Shown here: one piece after another, positions 13,729 to 27,387 of the stretch | Layout: every line of letters starts with the position of its first letter | Position numbering within the stretch: the first letter of the stretch is position 1 | Assembly (NCBI GenBank): GCA_023055355.1 | Contig: JALJCS010000015.1 | Location: 15,792,501-15,856,500, forward strand | DNA length: 64,000 bases | Source of the DNA: Agelaius tricolor | Taxonomy: Eukaryota > Chordata > Aves > Passeriformes > Icteridae | Direction: 5' to 3' | Made by a program: the position numbers and the translations under genes | The notes under the pieces: model-generated | Databases searched by the model: none | Told to the model about the DNA's origin: nothing | The model's input: only the letters and a program-made list of their open reading frames with translations

Positions 13729-15570
13729 GTAACATTTAAAATGTTTTATTTTCTTTCTTTTGCATGTTTGTTCTGTTTAGGCTCTTGTTTCAGATTTATA
13801 TTCAGTTTGGAGTGACCTTGTTGTCTTCTCTCTCCATCTCCCCTTCCCATGCATAGCAAACCTCCCTTGTACTGGCGTGGCAACATCTCTAAATGTCCCT
13901 TTTATGAATCTTTCATTCTCTTAAGCACTTCATAGTGAGGAAAATTGTCTTGCAAGCAGGCTTGCCCTCACAGTGCTCAATAAGGCACTGCATGTCTGTG
14001 TACTGCCTCTGAATACCTGTACTGGAAAGCTCCAAATTGGACATTGCAGAACTTGAAAATCACTGGCTCATCCCCAGTTTAGAGCCCTAATTGCCAAGAT
14101 ATTTACCCTCTGTAAATTGTGCAGTGGAATCTTGAGGGCTGGGAATGGAAATAGATGTAAAGACACTCCCTGATTCTGTGGCTTGTCACTGATCTAATTT
14201 GAACCCAATTTCAAGTGAGGATGACTTCAGGAATGTATAAAGGTTAGATAAGAACACCACCAAATTAAATGGGAAAAGGAAGGAATTTGATATTGCTTAT
14301 TTTCTTGAAGGCCTTGGGATTTTGTACAAGTTCCCAACAAAAGTGAATTTTCCACCAAATAGATGTTTATTTTAGTCCAGAAAAGTTTCTTTAGTAGAGA
14401 TGTCCACTGTTGGGAACAAAACCACTCCAAAGTGATTATGCCACCTTATTGCTTAGATATCCTCATATATTTCTTGTTATTCTAGTTGAGTACTACATTC
14501 AGACAGAGGTTGCCAATAAAGTTTATTGTAGGAGCTAAGTGTCAATATCTGTAGTACCCCCCGCCTAGGGTGCTTGTAATTAAAATGCCACAGATAGTCT
14601 GGGAGAAGCATGAAAATTTGATGGCAAATTGATTTCAGGTTCATCTTGAAATTTGTCCTCAGCTGGACTCAATACTGCTGGCAGACATTGGATGGCTTTT
14701 GTCAAAAGGGTTTGCTGGGATGAGACAGAGATGCCTTGATCTGAATATTAAATACAGTGCTCTGCTTATGACACTTTGCTTACTGCTAGCATGTTCCTTT
14801 TTATACACATTTTACTGAGTGGGGAATGTTTAGGATGGCAGGACTCTATTTTACTGAGGAAAATACATTGCTTACAAATATTTTGGCACACTAAAGAGCT
14901 GACTTACACTATTAGCTTCAAACCTAAACATATAGCCTCAAAACTTCTGAATTCTGCAGATATTCCTAAGATTGAGCTGAGCTGCACAAAGAAAAAGGAG
15001 TTGGATAAGGTAATAGTCAAAATTTGTGTCAGTGATGGTGTTGGAGGAGGGAAATCCCATGTAAGTTAAATAAATCCTTATTTAAGAGAAAAAGCTCTTT
15101 CTGTTTTCCTCAAATAGTTTCATTTATAAATAAAGTATGTGGTGGAAATATAAAATACCTTTTCTGCTATCAAGTTAGGATCTTACAGTATGTCCAGTAT
15201 AGGCCTTTATTTTTGCAGGTATCTTCTTAGCAGTAACTTTTGGCTTTATTAGATATTTAAACAATCTCATGAGAAGTGAATATTTTAAAGTATGTGAACA
15301 TTGCTGTGAATTCACAAAATAAAGAAAAACGTTATTTATTTGAAATATGTTCTGTCTTTCAGGAGCACATATTTTTGTTAATATTATTCCAGAAATAATT
15401 CTGATTTTTTTTTTTTTGGTAAGGCAATTGTGCATGATGTTAAACCCCAGTAGTAACTTAGTTTTTATTCATCAAAAATAGACAGACAGCACTTAAATAG
15501 CTGATGTGATAAGGAATGGAAGGTGAGAGTGAGAGAACTGGTGGGAAAGGGCAAATTGGATGGAAGCTGA
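13729..15570. other. AT-rich non-coding DNA, no gene recognised
   Basis: The plus frame 14776-15069 (97 codons) is open. Within it, 14960-15009 is flanked by an acceptor-like TTCTGAATTCTGCAG and a weak donor AAG/GTAATA. The product is unrecognised and the frame is within chance length. Nothing else was identified. Confidence 0.45.
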
Positions 15571-15664
15571 TCTAGTGGGTGGCATCCCTGCCCACAGCAG
15601 GGGAACTGGCATTTAATGATCTTTCAAGTCCCTTCCAGCCCAGCCATTCTGTCATTCTGTGAGA
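15571..15664 (+). mobile_element. CR1 LINE fragment, 3' terminus, forward
   Basis: The sequence runs TCTAGTGGGTGGCATCCCTG, CCCACAGCAGGG, then AATGATCTTTCAAGTCCCTT, CCAGCCCAGCC, and ends in ATTCTGTCATTCTGTGA. That ending is the 8-bp terminal repeat that defines the CR1 3' end in place of a poly(A) tail. It is about 95 bp long, strongly 5'-truncated and inactive. Confidence 0.88.
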
Positions 15665-18600
15665 GAAGAAAGGAAGGGATGTCAGGGTGAGGGTGGCTGC
15701 TGTGGGCTGTGGATCTGCCCCCTGTGCCAGGATTTAGCGGAGGTTTGTCGTGACCTCCTGGTGGGGGCATCTCCACTTGAATTCTCACCTCAGTATTGTG
15801 CCAGTTGTGCACCACAAAAACTGAAGTGGTATAAAATGTTGTTTAATATAACTTAAACCTTGGTAGCACCTTAATATTTCTCTATGTCTAAATGATGCAA
15901 CCTTTTGCAAAATTTAAAAAAAAAAAAGTGATTTTGTGCTTAGCTGGAGGTCTTTTGGTTCTACTCCCGTTGGAAATTAACTACTGCCATTTTGATAAAA
16001 AATTAGGCCTGGAGAGTGTAAATTTGTGGTTTTTGCTTCATTTTGATTTTTGGAATACCTGAACTGTTTAGTCTGACCATATGATACTCTATTCATCTTA
16101 CCCTTCTCCTCCCTGCAATCTTTAAAATAATTCTCACCTTCTGCAGTGGAAGGAGGCTCTTTTAGGTGCCTGAGATCCAAACTGAAGTATCTGATCTCAT
16201 TTCAAATGGTCAATTTATTTCCTCTTTTCCTGACACAGGTGAAATTGTGTTTTTATTTCCAGCTATGATAGATTTGTTCACTTGGTAAATATTATATGGT
16301 ACAGGAGTCTTTATTTTTTCATATAATCTTTGTTTACAAAGTCAATACAATCACTTGGAAAATATGTAGCAAACACTGCAGTATATTAGAATCTTGTGTA
16401 TTGTGTTTGCTGTAGGTACAAATTCAATACAGCAACTCTCCAACAATTGACATGTCAAGTAATATATCAACTGTTGGTATATTACTTTTTGCTCATCCTA
16501 TTACTACTTATCAAAACCAGCTCCCCACCTACACTGCCCTTCTCATTAAGGACTATTGCTCCAGGAGGATGAGCAGGATCCAGCCTGGCTGATGGGAAGT
16601 GCTGTTTCTCAGGAGCCTTGGCAGAAATGTCATGTTTGGAACTGATCTGGGTCCCAATTTATTATCAGTGCAGCAATCACACAGAGGCAACACTGAATTT
16701 TTAATGAAGAAAATTATTCTCTTAAGTCACTTGGAGGAAAATTAATTTAAATGAATGGTAAACAGTTCTCAAAAATAGTGTCCCACATATAACAGCATAA
16801 ATGTAAGTGAAAGGAGACTTTTGCAGATTTTGAATTAACTTTGCTGTTACTTCTGCCACTGCGGTTTCCCTGCATGTGTCTTTTTTAGCCTTTTCTCTCA
16901 CTTGTGAATTGTCTTGTGTGCTGTGCAAAATAAAAGCAAAATGGATTGTAAATGTGAGTAATAACAGGTGACCTTCGTTCTGCTCCTGACCTCTTTGAGT
17001 GACTTTAGCCTCTCAGTTTTAGCTAACTGTGACTGGAAAACTTTTATATTTTACAGACTGTTTTACATTCATAGCTGAAACTCTCGCATGCTTAATGTTA
17101 CTATTAAATATGAAGTTTTAACAGATTATCTTTTTTGGCCATCTTTCCTACCTGCTTGTTCTAAATGTTTGTCCTCTGGGTTAATCATTGAGTGAGTGTT
17201 AGTAATTTTCTCTCCAAGGCACAGAGTTTTGTCAGGTGAACCAGTCTATACACTGTGATGAAAATCAGTTGTTTTGGTTTTTTTTCTAGACAGCTGACAG
17301 GACTGTTCTTGCTCTCTTGCATTCAAAGAATTACAAAACACGAGTGCCAAGAGGTGACTCATGAATCCATGAGCTTGGATTCAAGCCGTGTTTCATCTTG
17401 CCCAGTGTTACAGCACTTTGAGAATTCACTGCATTGTGAGAAATAAGGATGATATCAATATGATGTTTATTTATTAGGGGTAAAATAGCCTTATTTTTTT
17501 ATGTCATTCTCCTCCTTTCTTCCTCAAAACTGGTGTGGGAAGTGGGCTGGAATTTCTTCTAGGGAAGCTGGAAAATCTGCTGGTCACCAGGCTGGATTAG
17601 TGCCCATAGGGGGATGGAAATGGACATTTTGAGGGCTGAGTAAGTTTTCCTGCCATCACACACCATTGAACCAGTGCTTGGTTGATAGCCCAGTTTCTGG
17701 AAGCTGGCTCCTATTATTGGTGACTTTATAGTTATATAAAGTTTATAGTTATGTTATAATTAATTTGCTGGTTGATCCAGGTTGGAACACTTCCACTACC
17801 ACCCAAGACCATGATTTTGCAGTATTTGTTCAGAAGTTTTTAAGATAGTATTTTTTCCCACGTCAGTCAAGAGTATTTACATCAAAACTTTAGAAGGAAA
17901 TATGGTGATTTACTATTATATCTGAGGATACTTAGGTTATTTTTCAGGCTGTTACAGCTTTTTCATGTATTGTTCAATTGCCTCAGTTCTTCATTCTTGT
18001 CCCTCCCTCCTCTTCCAAATCTTTTGAGAAAAATAGGAACAAAAATACCTAAAGACAGGGTGAGATGGATGTTTAATAACTGACAAAATTAACAGGAAAC
18101 TATTTACTGTTGTATTGCTGTGATTAACTGACACATGAAAAACAGTAATAATTTGGAAAGTCCTCCTCTCTATGGCTCTATGTTGGATACTGAGCAATAG
18201 CAAGGATCAAAAATGCTTACAAAATATTTCTTTTTCAGACATGTGCTGTTATCCCCAATAAATCCTCACATTCATCCTTGTAATCACACTTGTGATATTT
18301 TCCTACAGAACAGCAATAATTAAGCTGCACTTTGAATACAATCTCATTATTCAGTATACAAAGTCATTACTATCTTTGAGCCCCTCCCTGCCTTCAAGAG
18401 CTATTACATGACCTCCAGATCTCTCTTAAACTCCATGTATTACCATTAGAAGACATCCACACTGGGAAATCACTCTGTTCCTGTTTTTGATTAATATTTT
18501 ATCAGCCACGAGAGGAAATGGTATTCTTTAGCAACACTAATAAGTAATTGAGCAGATGAGATGTCCCTGCTACTTTGAAAAAGCTGTATGTAGAGGCTGT

Positions 18601-20460
18601 AAAAGAACAGCTTTAGATATGACATGAGATACTAAATGGAAAAAAAAAAAAAGCCAGAAGGTGCTGTCTGCAGAGAACAGTCAGTAAAAATATCAGCAGA
18701 AAATGAATAGTTACAATGTCATTGTTAGCAAGAGGTTGTCAGGAACATGGTAAAAGGGTCTCTTATTCAAATTGGTGTTCAGAGTATATTTTCACAGAGT
18801 TGATTGATCCATTGGCCTCAGATAAATTTTAAAGAGAGTCAATGCAAACCACATGCAATAGGCAGTGGGAACTGATAGTTGTTAAATAGAGAAGTTGTTG
18901 AAAGACTTTTTCAGCTGCTGGTGGGAAACACTGAGCAATGCACTATCAACAAATATTTAGGGCTGGCATTTTAAATGCTTGTTAACTATTTTAGGGTTAT
19001 GGGTATGAGCTGAAGGAAGCTGTTGGTGTGAGCAGTTGTCTTTCAGTGAATAATACACCTGACAGATCTCTTGGCACACCTGTCTCTTCTCCTTGCTCTG
19101 ATGGAAAAGTCTTCATTTAATGTTTTATTTCATTTCATTTTACTGTGTTTTCCTGGTTTCCAGGGTCAATTTTTCATGAATGGAAAAGCTAAATTTAGAA
19201 AGCCCTGTTGCATTATTGGCTCACAGAAATTCTATTGATTGATATACTTACAAAGAAACACCTGTGATGAATCATTTTATACCAAGATAAGTGAAGACAG
19301 AAGAAAAAGATGTCTTAGACATCTGAGATTCACTGTTTCTTCCCCTAACAGGAATATTTTATGCTCTTATTGGAAAGGATATTGTAGCAAAGGCTGGCAG
19401 TACAGTCACGATGATGCTGTGCTGATTTATGATTTCTGATCCAGTAATTATTTTCTCTTGAAACTCTGTAGGAAATTTGCAGGTATGTGATGTTACTGTC
19501 TTTGTATAATATTGGTGCAGTCCTTTGGATGTTTGTAACCAGGTATTACTTTTCAAGGTTAAATTATAAACTGCTGAGAATTTGTGCCATCCCCAAAACA
19601 GTAGAGGAGTATGATATTCAATAGTAAATCCATTAGTGCTTGTGGTTTCAGGAACCACTTCTGCCTCAACCATGCATGAGAAGTTGCTTGTTTTGAGTCT
19701 TTAAAATCTGCAGCCCTTCACCGAGATTGCAAACAAGAAATATGAAGTAATGGATTAACTATCTTGTTATAATAATTAAATAATGTACATAAAGTATGAA
19801 CAGTTATTAAAAAAACCTAGGAATTACTATTACTTTATTCCCCAAAGTGAGAGAGATGTGTGTGTGTATGGGGACTACTCTGTATCTTAATGCTAGGATT
19901 AATGCTAAAATGGACGTTATGAATTAATCATGGGATTTAATTTACCAGAATTATTTTTTTGGCATTGAGCCCCTGTAATTAGCATTTTAAACACGAGTGT
20001 TTTTGGTGATCTTTATGACAGTCAAAGCAAAACCTTCTGCCATTAATTTCTTCAGAATTGTTTAATAGGCAAGAACTAATTTTGCTACTACATTTGAAAA
20101 TGAAATGGGTTTGTTTAATGTGATGGCTGATAATGGCCTCCTTGAGTGTAAGTTGGTCTCATTTCTGTAAACTCACTTGATTTAGCACTCACTGAAAGCT
20201 TTGGAGAACTGGGCAGAAGGAGGACAGGGCTTTTAATTTTCCTCCATGTGTTCTGGTGGGATGTTTTGTGCACACAGAGTCGTGTTGTGTTAATCACCAT
20301 GTGACTCAAGTGTCAGGTGTGCTTCAGCCTCTCTCCTGAAGGCAGGTTTGGAGAGGGAATGGGGATACCAACAGAGTATTTTGTTGACTTTAATAAGTCA
20401 AGTTGCTCTCCTAAATTGTCCTTAATTTAAATAAAGAAGAAGTTGAATATATATGTAATT
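15665..20460. other. AT-rich non-coding DNA, no gene recognised
   Basis: Unique AT-rich sequence with scattered A and T runs, for example A12 near 18640. A small direct duplication of TTTATAGTTAT occurs at 17725 and 17742. A short inverted repeat at 16457-16487 is listed separately. No exon, RNA gene or transposon was recognised. Confidence 0.5.
16457..16487. repeat. Short perfect inverted repeat
   Basis: AAGTAATATA is followed after 11 bases by its exact reverse complement TATATTACTT, giving a 10-bp stem with a small loop. About one such hairpin is expected by chance in a window this size and AT content. I record it without assigning a function. Confidence 0.5.
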
Positions 20461-23400
20461 CCCCCCCACCCCAAAATATTTAGCCAAAGATAGAAATAAT
20501 TCATTATCCCATATCCATCACTATTTCTCACTTGAGGTGCACTCAGCAGTTATTTAATTATTTATTTGATTGGCCAGCTGTGTGCTGGTTGGCTACCAAG
20601 GGCTAGGAGCTGTTATTCCAGTGGCCACTAACAGCAAGTGGATAATATATTTTCCCTTCCTCTAGTAGTTAATAGAAAACCAGAGGCTGACAGGGTTATC
20701 CAAGTGAGAAATCCTGGTTTTCCATTCATTTCCCCTGGGTAAATCATACTTTGTATTATACAGGTGCACCTGAGTGCCCAGCAGTTGTGGGTCAGAGTCT
20801 TCACTTTGCCACTCTTGATTTGTCTGAAAGGAAAACCCAATTCTTCTCTGGCCCTCTTGGCATGGTGGAAAGCATTACCCACTGCTGGGTGGGGATGTCA
20901 GCACAGCTCAAGAGCAGGAGTTTGTAATTCTACCCAGAATATAATGATCGTTCGTTTGTTCCCCACTGAGACCCTGAGCTGTGTGTCCCTTACAGGCCTG
21001 GGATCTGTGCCTGGATGTGAGTGAGAGCAGGGCTTGGGAGGGGCTGTGCAAACCCTGAATGTGCAGGCAGAAGCCTCCAGTGCCCAGCCATGCTCTCAGA
21101 CTGCTTTGCTCTGCTGCTGCTGCTCTGCACTGAGCCAAGCTCTGCTCATTTTCAGCTCTTTGGAGGGTACCAGCAGTGCAAAATGAGATGCTCTTCCTCT
21201 CTCTTCCAGACTTCCCTCCCCCTTAAGCTAATTTTCCTTTTATTGTAGTAATTAGAAAAGGGCTTTGATCACAAATTTAGTCTTGCTCAGAGTTCAGAAA
21301 CAAAGTTGTGCTTGGATCTTGGGGATTTGTGTGCATCCCTCAGATATAAATGGTAAACAATGCTCCTTTACCCCCTCTCTCACAGGCATGTGAGAGCTCT
21401 GACTTGCAAGCCCTTACCCTGAGACTGCAGTAATTTCATTAGCCAAAAGTGTAATTACATTATGAGAAGAAACAGCAGTCTCAGATTTCATGACCTCCTC
21501 TGTTTTCTCCCCAGTGTGCCATAATCTAGATAAGGCTAAAGTTAGGTTTGGGTTTATTTATATATTTGAAAATAATGTGATGTCTCACAGCCATGAATTA
21601 GATATGATGAAGAAAATTAATCAAGATAACTCATGAGTTTGATGTTTGTGCTGCTTTCAAATAGCATCTTTTTTTTTTTCCACTTTACTACACCTTACCT
21701 ATTTTGTCTGTGACAGTTCCTGGAAGGAGAATTAACAAGAACAATAGATGGGAGAAGAATTATGCTTCCAATTGTTATGAGAAAGAATTGATTAGTTGTA
21801 GTTAATTGGTGTGGTTTTTGAGTTGTAACTACACTACCCTGTGGTGCCACACACCAGACTATCCAATGACTGTCAGGGCTCCATGGGATATTGATGGAGT
21901 GACTTGCAGACACTTCCTCCTTTCCTTTAACAGCTTTTAAATCTTCTATTCCTGTAGAATGTTACTTCAAGTATGTAACTATTTGCTTTTCTGCCAACCC
22001 TGTTGTAAATAGCATCAAATGAGTCATATTTAAAATATAATTTTCCTAGCTTCTATTGGAAGTGTTCAACCTTAGCATTTACATAAACATCCAAGAGGCA
22101 TCCTGGAGGTGTTGAGTGTTTGAGTTAGTTTGGATAGCAGTCTGGCAGAATCACTATTTCCTCCACAGAAGATTTTTTTCATACCAAATTTGGCTTAGAT
22201 TTTGAAAAGAGCAGGTCATCTATAATTGATATGAGAGTCTGTGGGAATTATGCTTAATTGTGGAATGTTCAATAACTGCTCTTGAAAGCTGCAAAGTACA
22301 TTTTGAGTCGCTGTGAGCCGAATTTTAATGACTCTCCTGCCCCAAAGCTGCTGTCTAAAACTGAGAGTCTGAGTTACAGCAATTTATTTTGTCAATGTGT
22401 TTTCCAGTGTCTTTGTGTATCTATATAAACATATATGTGTATCACTACAAGAGGGTCTTAGCTTGCTTAGTTTATGTAGGTAAACACAAGATCTAAAATA
22501 TTCCAGTTTATATTCATCCTAATGATCTTGTGGAAAAAAAAAAAAATCTCATTTTTATTCTAGAGAATTAAGAATCAGAGACAAGATAGAGCCAGGGCTT
22601 CCAATCCCTGTAAATTATTAATGAAAAGTACTGTGTAAATACTAAAGCAGAAAAAGTTTTAATGTCTTTGTCCCTGTGCTGCAGCTGAATCACCTGACAG
22701 AGACGAGCTTGGCTGGGCTGGGCACCTCCCATGAAGACCTGAAATCCATTGCTTGTAGCTAAAGTGATTTTATTCAGATACAGTGCTCAGTGTTGAATGA
22801 GGTCTGAGGGTTTATAATCAGGATTTTGGCTTCCTGCATTGGTTACCATTTGTCTATTTTTGAGAGCAGTTACCTGTTCCACATTCTAGCCAAGATGGTA
22901 TTTTGATTTATCAAATGTACCCAGCCATTTTTCCCCCCTGAATTTTTGGCAGGAGCAGGTACTCTTGATTTCAAAAGCCAGAGTTCATTGTGTTATTGAA
23001 ACCTTTAAAACATCTGTTTATTTCTGCTCTTTGTACACTACTGCTTTTGAGATAGCAACTGGCTCAAAACAGTGAGTTCTAGGCTGCAGTCTGACAGGTA
23101 GCAGCACTAATTCAGGATGTGCTTTATGCTTGTTTGAAGAAGAATGTGACCACTCTTGATAGACTGCCATTGTTAATGGATTGAAAATACAGATATTTCA
23201 TGTCTATTTACATTTCAAATCTGAATTAATAAAGCACAAGTTCATGTACATCTGCCTATAGCTCCCAGGATCCACAAACCCGTTAAAAATATTTTTGTTT
23301 CATCTCCAAAGCAGTGCATTGACATGCAAGTGTGAACTGAAGGGTGTGCACCAATGCTGTGACTGCACCATTGTAATGAAGATGAAATGACTGTAATGAT

Positions 23401-26400
23401 GACCTTTCTGTGCCTTTGTCTATACCATGCCCTTCTCTTTAACTGAACACCTTTCAAATGAACATGTTCTGAACTCTTGAACTGTTCATTCTGTTCACTG
23501 AGCTTATTGCTCAATCTGCAGTTTATCATTATGTGTCTCCAAAGACTTTGTGTTTCCTTATATTTGACATCTAGATGGAATTTTTCATAACCCTTTACTA
23601 GTCATAAATTGGATTGTTAGAGGATTTAGTTAATCTTGTTTCTTTATAGTAGCCTGAGATTTTTAAAGCCCTAATTTAGAGAGGTTTTTTTTTTATTTGT
23701 TACTCTCCAATCTGCAAGGATGGAAAAAACCTTAATGCCATAAGATTCTGTATTGCTGGAATTATTTATTTCTGCTCATTTTGAAGTGAATCGTACCTAA
23801 GAGGTACACTTGAAAAGTTGTTTTGTCATGTTTTTCCCATATTACTATTTCTTCCTTTCTATCTAAATAGCAACCTCTGAAAATGACCCAAAGCAGTGCA
23901 TCATCAGATAAGCAGTGTGGCAGTGGAGGGAATGCACAAGAATGTGTATTTTTCTTGTTCTGTTGGGAAGGGAAATCGGAAAAAATGACTTACCCCTTGC
24001 AAAAAATTGTTGTGGTGTGTTAGTCAAATCTTACCTTTTGGTTTCTTTATTAGAAGGTGCTCCTAACAATTTATGTACTTTTTATTAACCAATTAACAGC
24101 TCATATTAAAAATGAAATTAGGGCAACCAAAGCCTATATATTTTTAACAGAGCTTTGGATCTTTCTGTTGTCTAGTGGCAATATTGCAGGTAATATTCTT
24201 TTATTTAATTACTTAAAAGAAGTTTTTTGCAGGAAAACGAGATATTCTTTGATATAAACTGTGTGATGAATTCAAGCAATCAAAAATAATTTTTGATAGC
24301 CTGAGAATTATCTAGCTGCTCTGTATTGAGATAGTGGTGCCCAAATCTTCAAAACAGGAAGATGGTGCCTACCACAAATTGAATTTTTAAAACCAGTTTA
24401 TAATGTGCAGAAAGCAGAATACTTGAGGCGTAAATTAAGTCTAGAACTTAAATATTACTTAAATACAAAGGACTGTATTTAAGCAGCACACATTTATTTC
24501 TTTAACAAATAAACCTTTTTAGCCTTCTCTCTCCAAAAGGCTCAGAAATGTCAGACTGGTCATAGAAAATGAAAAATCTTGAGTTGTTCCTTGACCTCTT
24601 TTGTGATCCCTCCATCCCTAAACTCCATCAATGACTTGAACTCTGACACTGAGAATGGCAAGATGTAATTCTTCATCTCAATGTCATAAGCCCCCACATT
24701 CTACTCTGGGCATTTCAGGTTTTAATTTGTTCATTCAAATGTAGTTCATGTCAGCTAGTATCATATATCAAGATTGAGGCTTTTAGAAACTCTTAGGTTT
24801 ATCTAATCCTATCTCTATTTTTCTCTTTGGGGAAAAATTTGATGCTATTTGGCCATTATTCTGCTTATTTTCTTCTGGTTTACTCTTTCCATTTATTGAT
24901 TGATTGCTTCAGTGCTGCCCAAACCACCCCAAAACCTTTTAAATATATTTTTTAAAGCTGCAGACAATTAAGATTATTATAGTTATAATTTTCCTAACCT
25001 ATTTATGCAGCTGTACCTGTGCATAGTTATTAAAAACCATGGCAAGGGATAGGATTGCATTAGGAAATCAGCTGTAAAAGGAGGACTGAGGGACAGAGCA
25101 GCTGAGCCTGAGCAGGTGAGGATAAGCAAGTGTCCTGTGTTTGTCATTTCAGCCTTTGTTTTAGGCCAGGAGAGGATGGGTGTGAGCAGAGACTCTGGCA
25201 CTTTGTCTCCTGCCTGCTTGATGCTCTGTTAAGGTAGAGAAAGATATTACCTGCTGATATGTTAGATACTTCATTTTTAAATGATCATAAATTTCTGCTG
25301 GCGCTTAATAAGAATAGGTTTACAGTGCAGAGGAAAAGTGAATATACTGAACCAGGAGGCTGCCAAGGGAAAGGGAGAAGTTATTTACAAAGAAAGTCTG
25401 GAAACAAGTAGCATTGCATATCTTGGAAGCTGCTGATACTTAGGGGCATCAGACTGATTCTCAAAACAGTGTTGGAAAGACTGTTATTGGAAATGTTTCA
25501 TCTATATTTCTATCCCTAAAAGAAGTTGGGAAATGTAGATTTTTCAATTGTTAAAAGGAAAAAAAAATGCTGAAAAAGATCTATCTGCTTGTGGAATTCC
25601 TAGCCACGTAAAGGCCAAGCATTTAGTAATCTCATAAACAAATTAAGTATTGATAGTAAAGCCACACCAAATAGTGGAAAATATTTATTAAAAAGTACTT
25701 TTGAAAAATAGTCCTTTAATTAAACTGCTTCCAGAACTAGTCATTTTCAGAGGAAATGCTGTTTATTTTAATAGCAGAGCACTGACTGGTTAAATCCTTA
25801 CAAGTCCTGCCCATCTCTGGTTTTGCCTGTTTACACCAGAGACAAATAATATGTTTATTTTGGAAATATAGACTTGTTAATTGTCTTACTGCACTTTTCC
25901 ATCAGCCCAGCTGTTGATAGCATTTTATGACTGTATTTCTCAAAATTTTGGTGTAGAAGACACTTGTGTTTCAGTTCTAAATACTGCAGAGACTTCTCAT
26001 ATTACTAATATGAAACTGAGTGGCATTCACTGTTTCCAAAGCAGTTTTACCGCTGTGACATTAATTTACAGTACTGAGCACTGTGGAAACTTTCATCAAA
26101 CCTAAGAAGTTAGTTTTGATTTGTTACAGCACACAGTGGGTGTTCACAGCATATGTTTTTATTTAATCCTTCAAAGGGTTTTCAGGAAATAGCAGCTAGC
26201 ATGTGATGAAATAATATCAAGAGACATTACCAACATTTTAACATTATACGGATCATTATGCTTCGTACGTTTCGGAATTATGTTCCATTATATTTGTGGT
26301 TTCACTTTGTTCTTCCAAGCCACATTCTGCTTGGTCTTATGAAACAACACATGGCTGGGATGAAGCACAGTGGTGCTTAACAAGAGCCCTGTCTTAACTT

Positions 26401-27361
26401 GTAAATGATGAAGTGACTCCCTCAGCAGAGATGCTGGGTTTGGAGCAAAGGCCGAGTGAGGAGAAGTTGGAAAGAACATGAAGGAAATGTCTCTCCTTTG
26501 GTCAGGAACGCATCAGTTCTGCCATGCACATCCTGCCTTGTAGCAAAGAGCTGCACAGAGCTGCTCCTGGGTATTTTGTGGTTCCATTTGTGACTGCTGG
26601 TTGAAGTGTGATACACCTTGCTAATGTCTTGCGAGAAAGGAAGGAAATTCAGCCCCTGAGGAGTGGTAATTATTGATGTGGCAATTAGATGGAACTTCTC
26701 TTCAGATTCCCTCCTAGAAGGGTCAGCATTAGAACAAGGGAAAGGCTATGAGTAAACGGTATAAGTGTGACTTTTTCTTCTTTTTTCATGTATTCTACTG
26801 CAACACCCTTTGGTAGTGCCACCCCATAGCCCCTGATGTGCCCACTATGGGAACTGTGATGATGACTAATTCTATATATTTTTTAGAAATTTAACTGAGG
26901 TGCCTTAAAAGCTTTATGTTCTTCTGTGTTTCATTAATCTTCCAAAGAGAATTCAGCACATCTAAGATTCACATGCCTTAGTTCAGTATGTGAGGCAACA
27001 TAGGCTGAATATGGCCCAGTTCCTGGACTGTGCAGTATCAGAGCCTTGCCTTGGGGATGTGGTTTCTTGGCTCCTTCCCTGACCACTTGGCACTGCTTCA
27101 TTTTCTTCTTTGCTAAGGACAGCTGGTGACATACTTGGTTTCAATGGAAAAAAAAAAAAAGAAAAAGTCATTACATACATGGAGTTCTTTCCTCCAAAAC
27201 AAGAATCTAATGCAGCTTCTGTGGTTTTGTGTTTTGTTTTTTGATCAAAGATCTCATATGTTCCTGACATGACTTGGCTGTATGGGTAGGTTCATCTACA
27301 TATCCAGTAGAAAAATTCACAGGCTTTACCAATAGCTCAGTGAACAAAGGCAAACATTCCT
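20461..27361. other. Non-coding DNA, no gene recognised
   Basis: Mostly AT-rich, with a GC-richer patch at about 20750-21250. That patch includes a plus-strand ATG at 21090 followed by a leucine-rich run (FALLLLLC) and a stop at 21248. Homopolymers occur at 22534-22546 (A13) and 27148-27160 (A13). The minus frame 23242-23529 (95 codons) is unrecognised. No transposon was identified in these 6.9 kb. Confidence 0.45.
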
Positions 27362-27387
27362 TGGACAATTAGTATGGACAATTAGTA
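27362..27387. repeat. Tandem duplication, 13-bp unit x2
   Basis: TGGACAATTAGTA occurs twice without interruption or mismatch. This is a recent or conserved local duplication. Confidence 0.85.

Noticed and set aside
16457..16487. MicroRNA precursor
   Set aside because: The stem is only 10 bp with an AT-only core, much shorter than a pre-miRNA, and is expected about once by chance.
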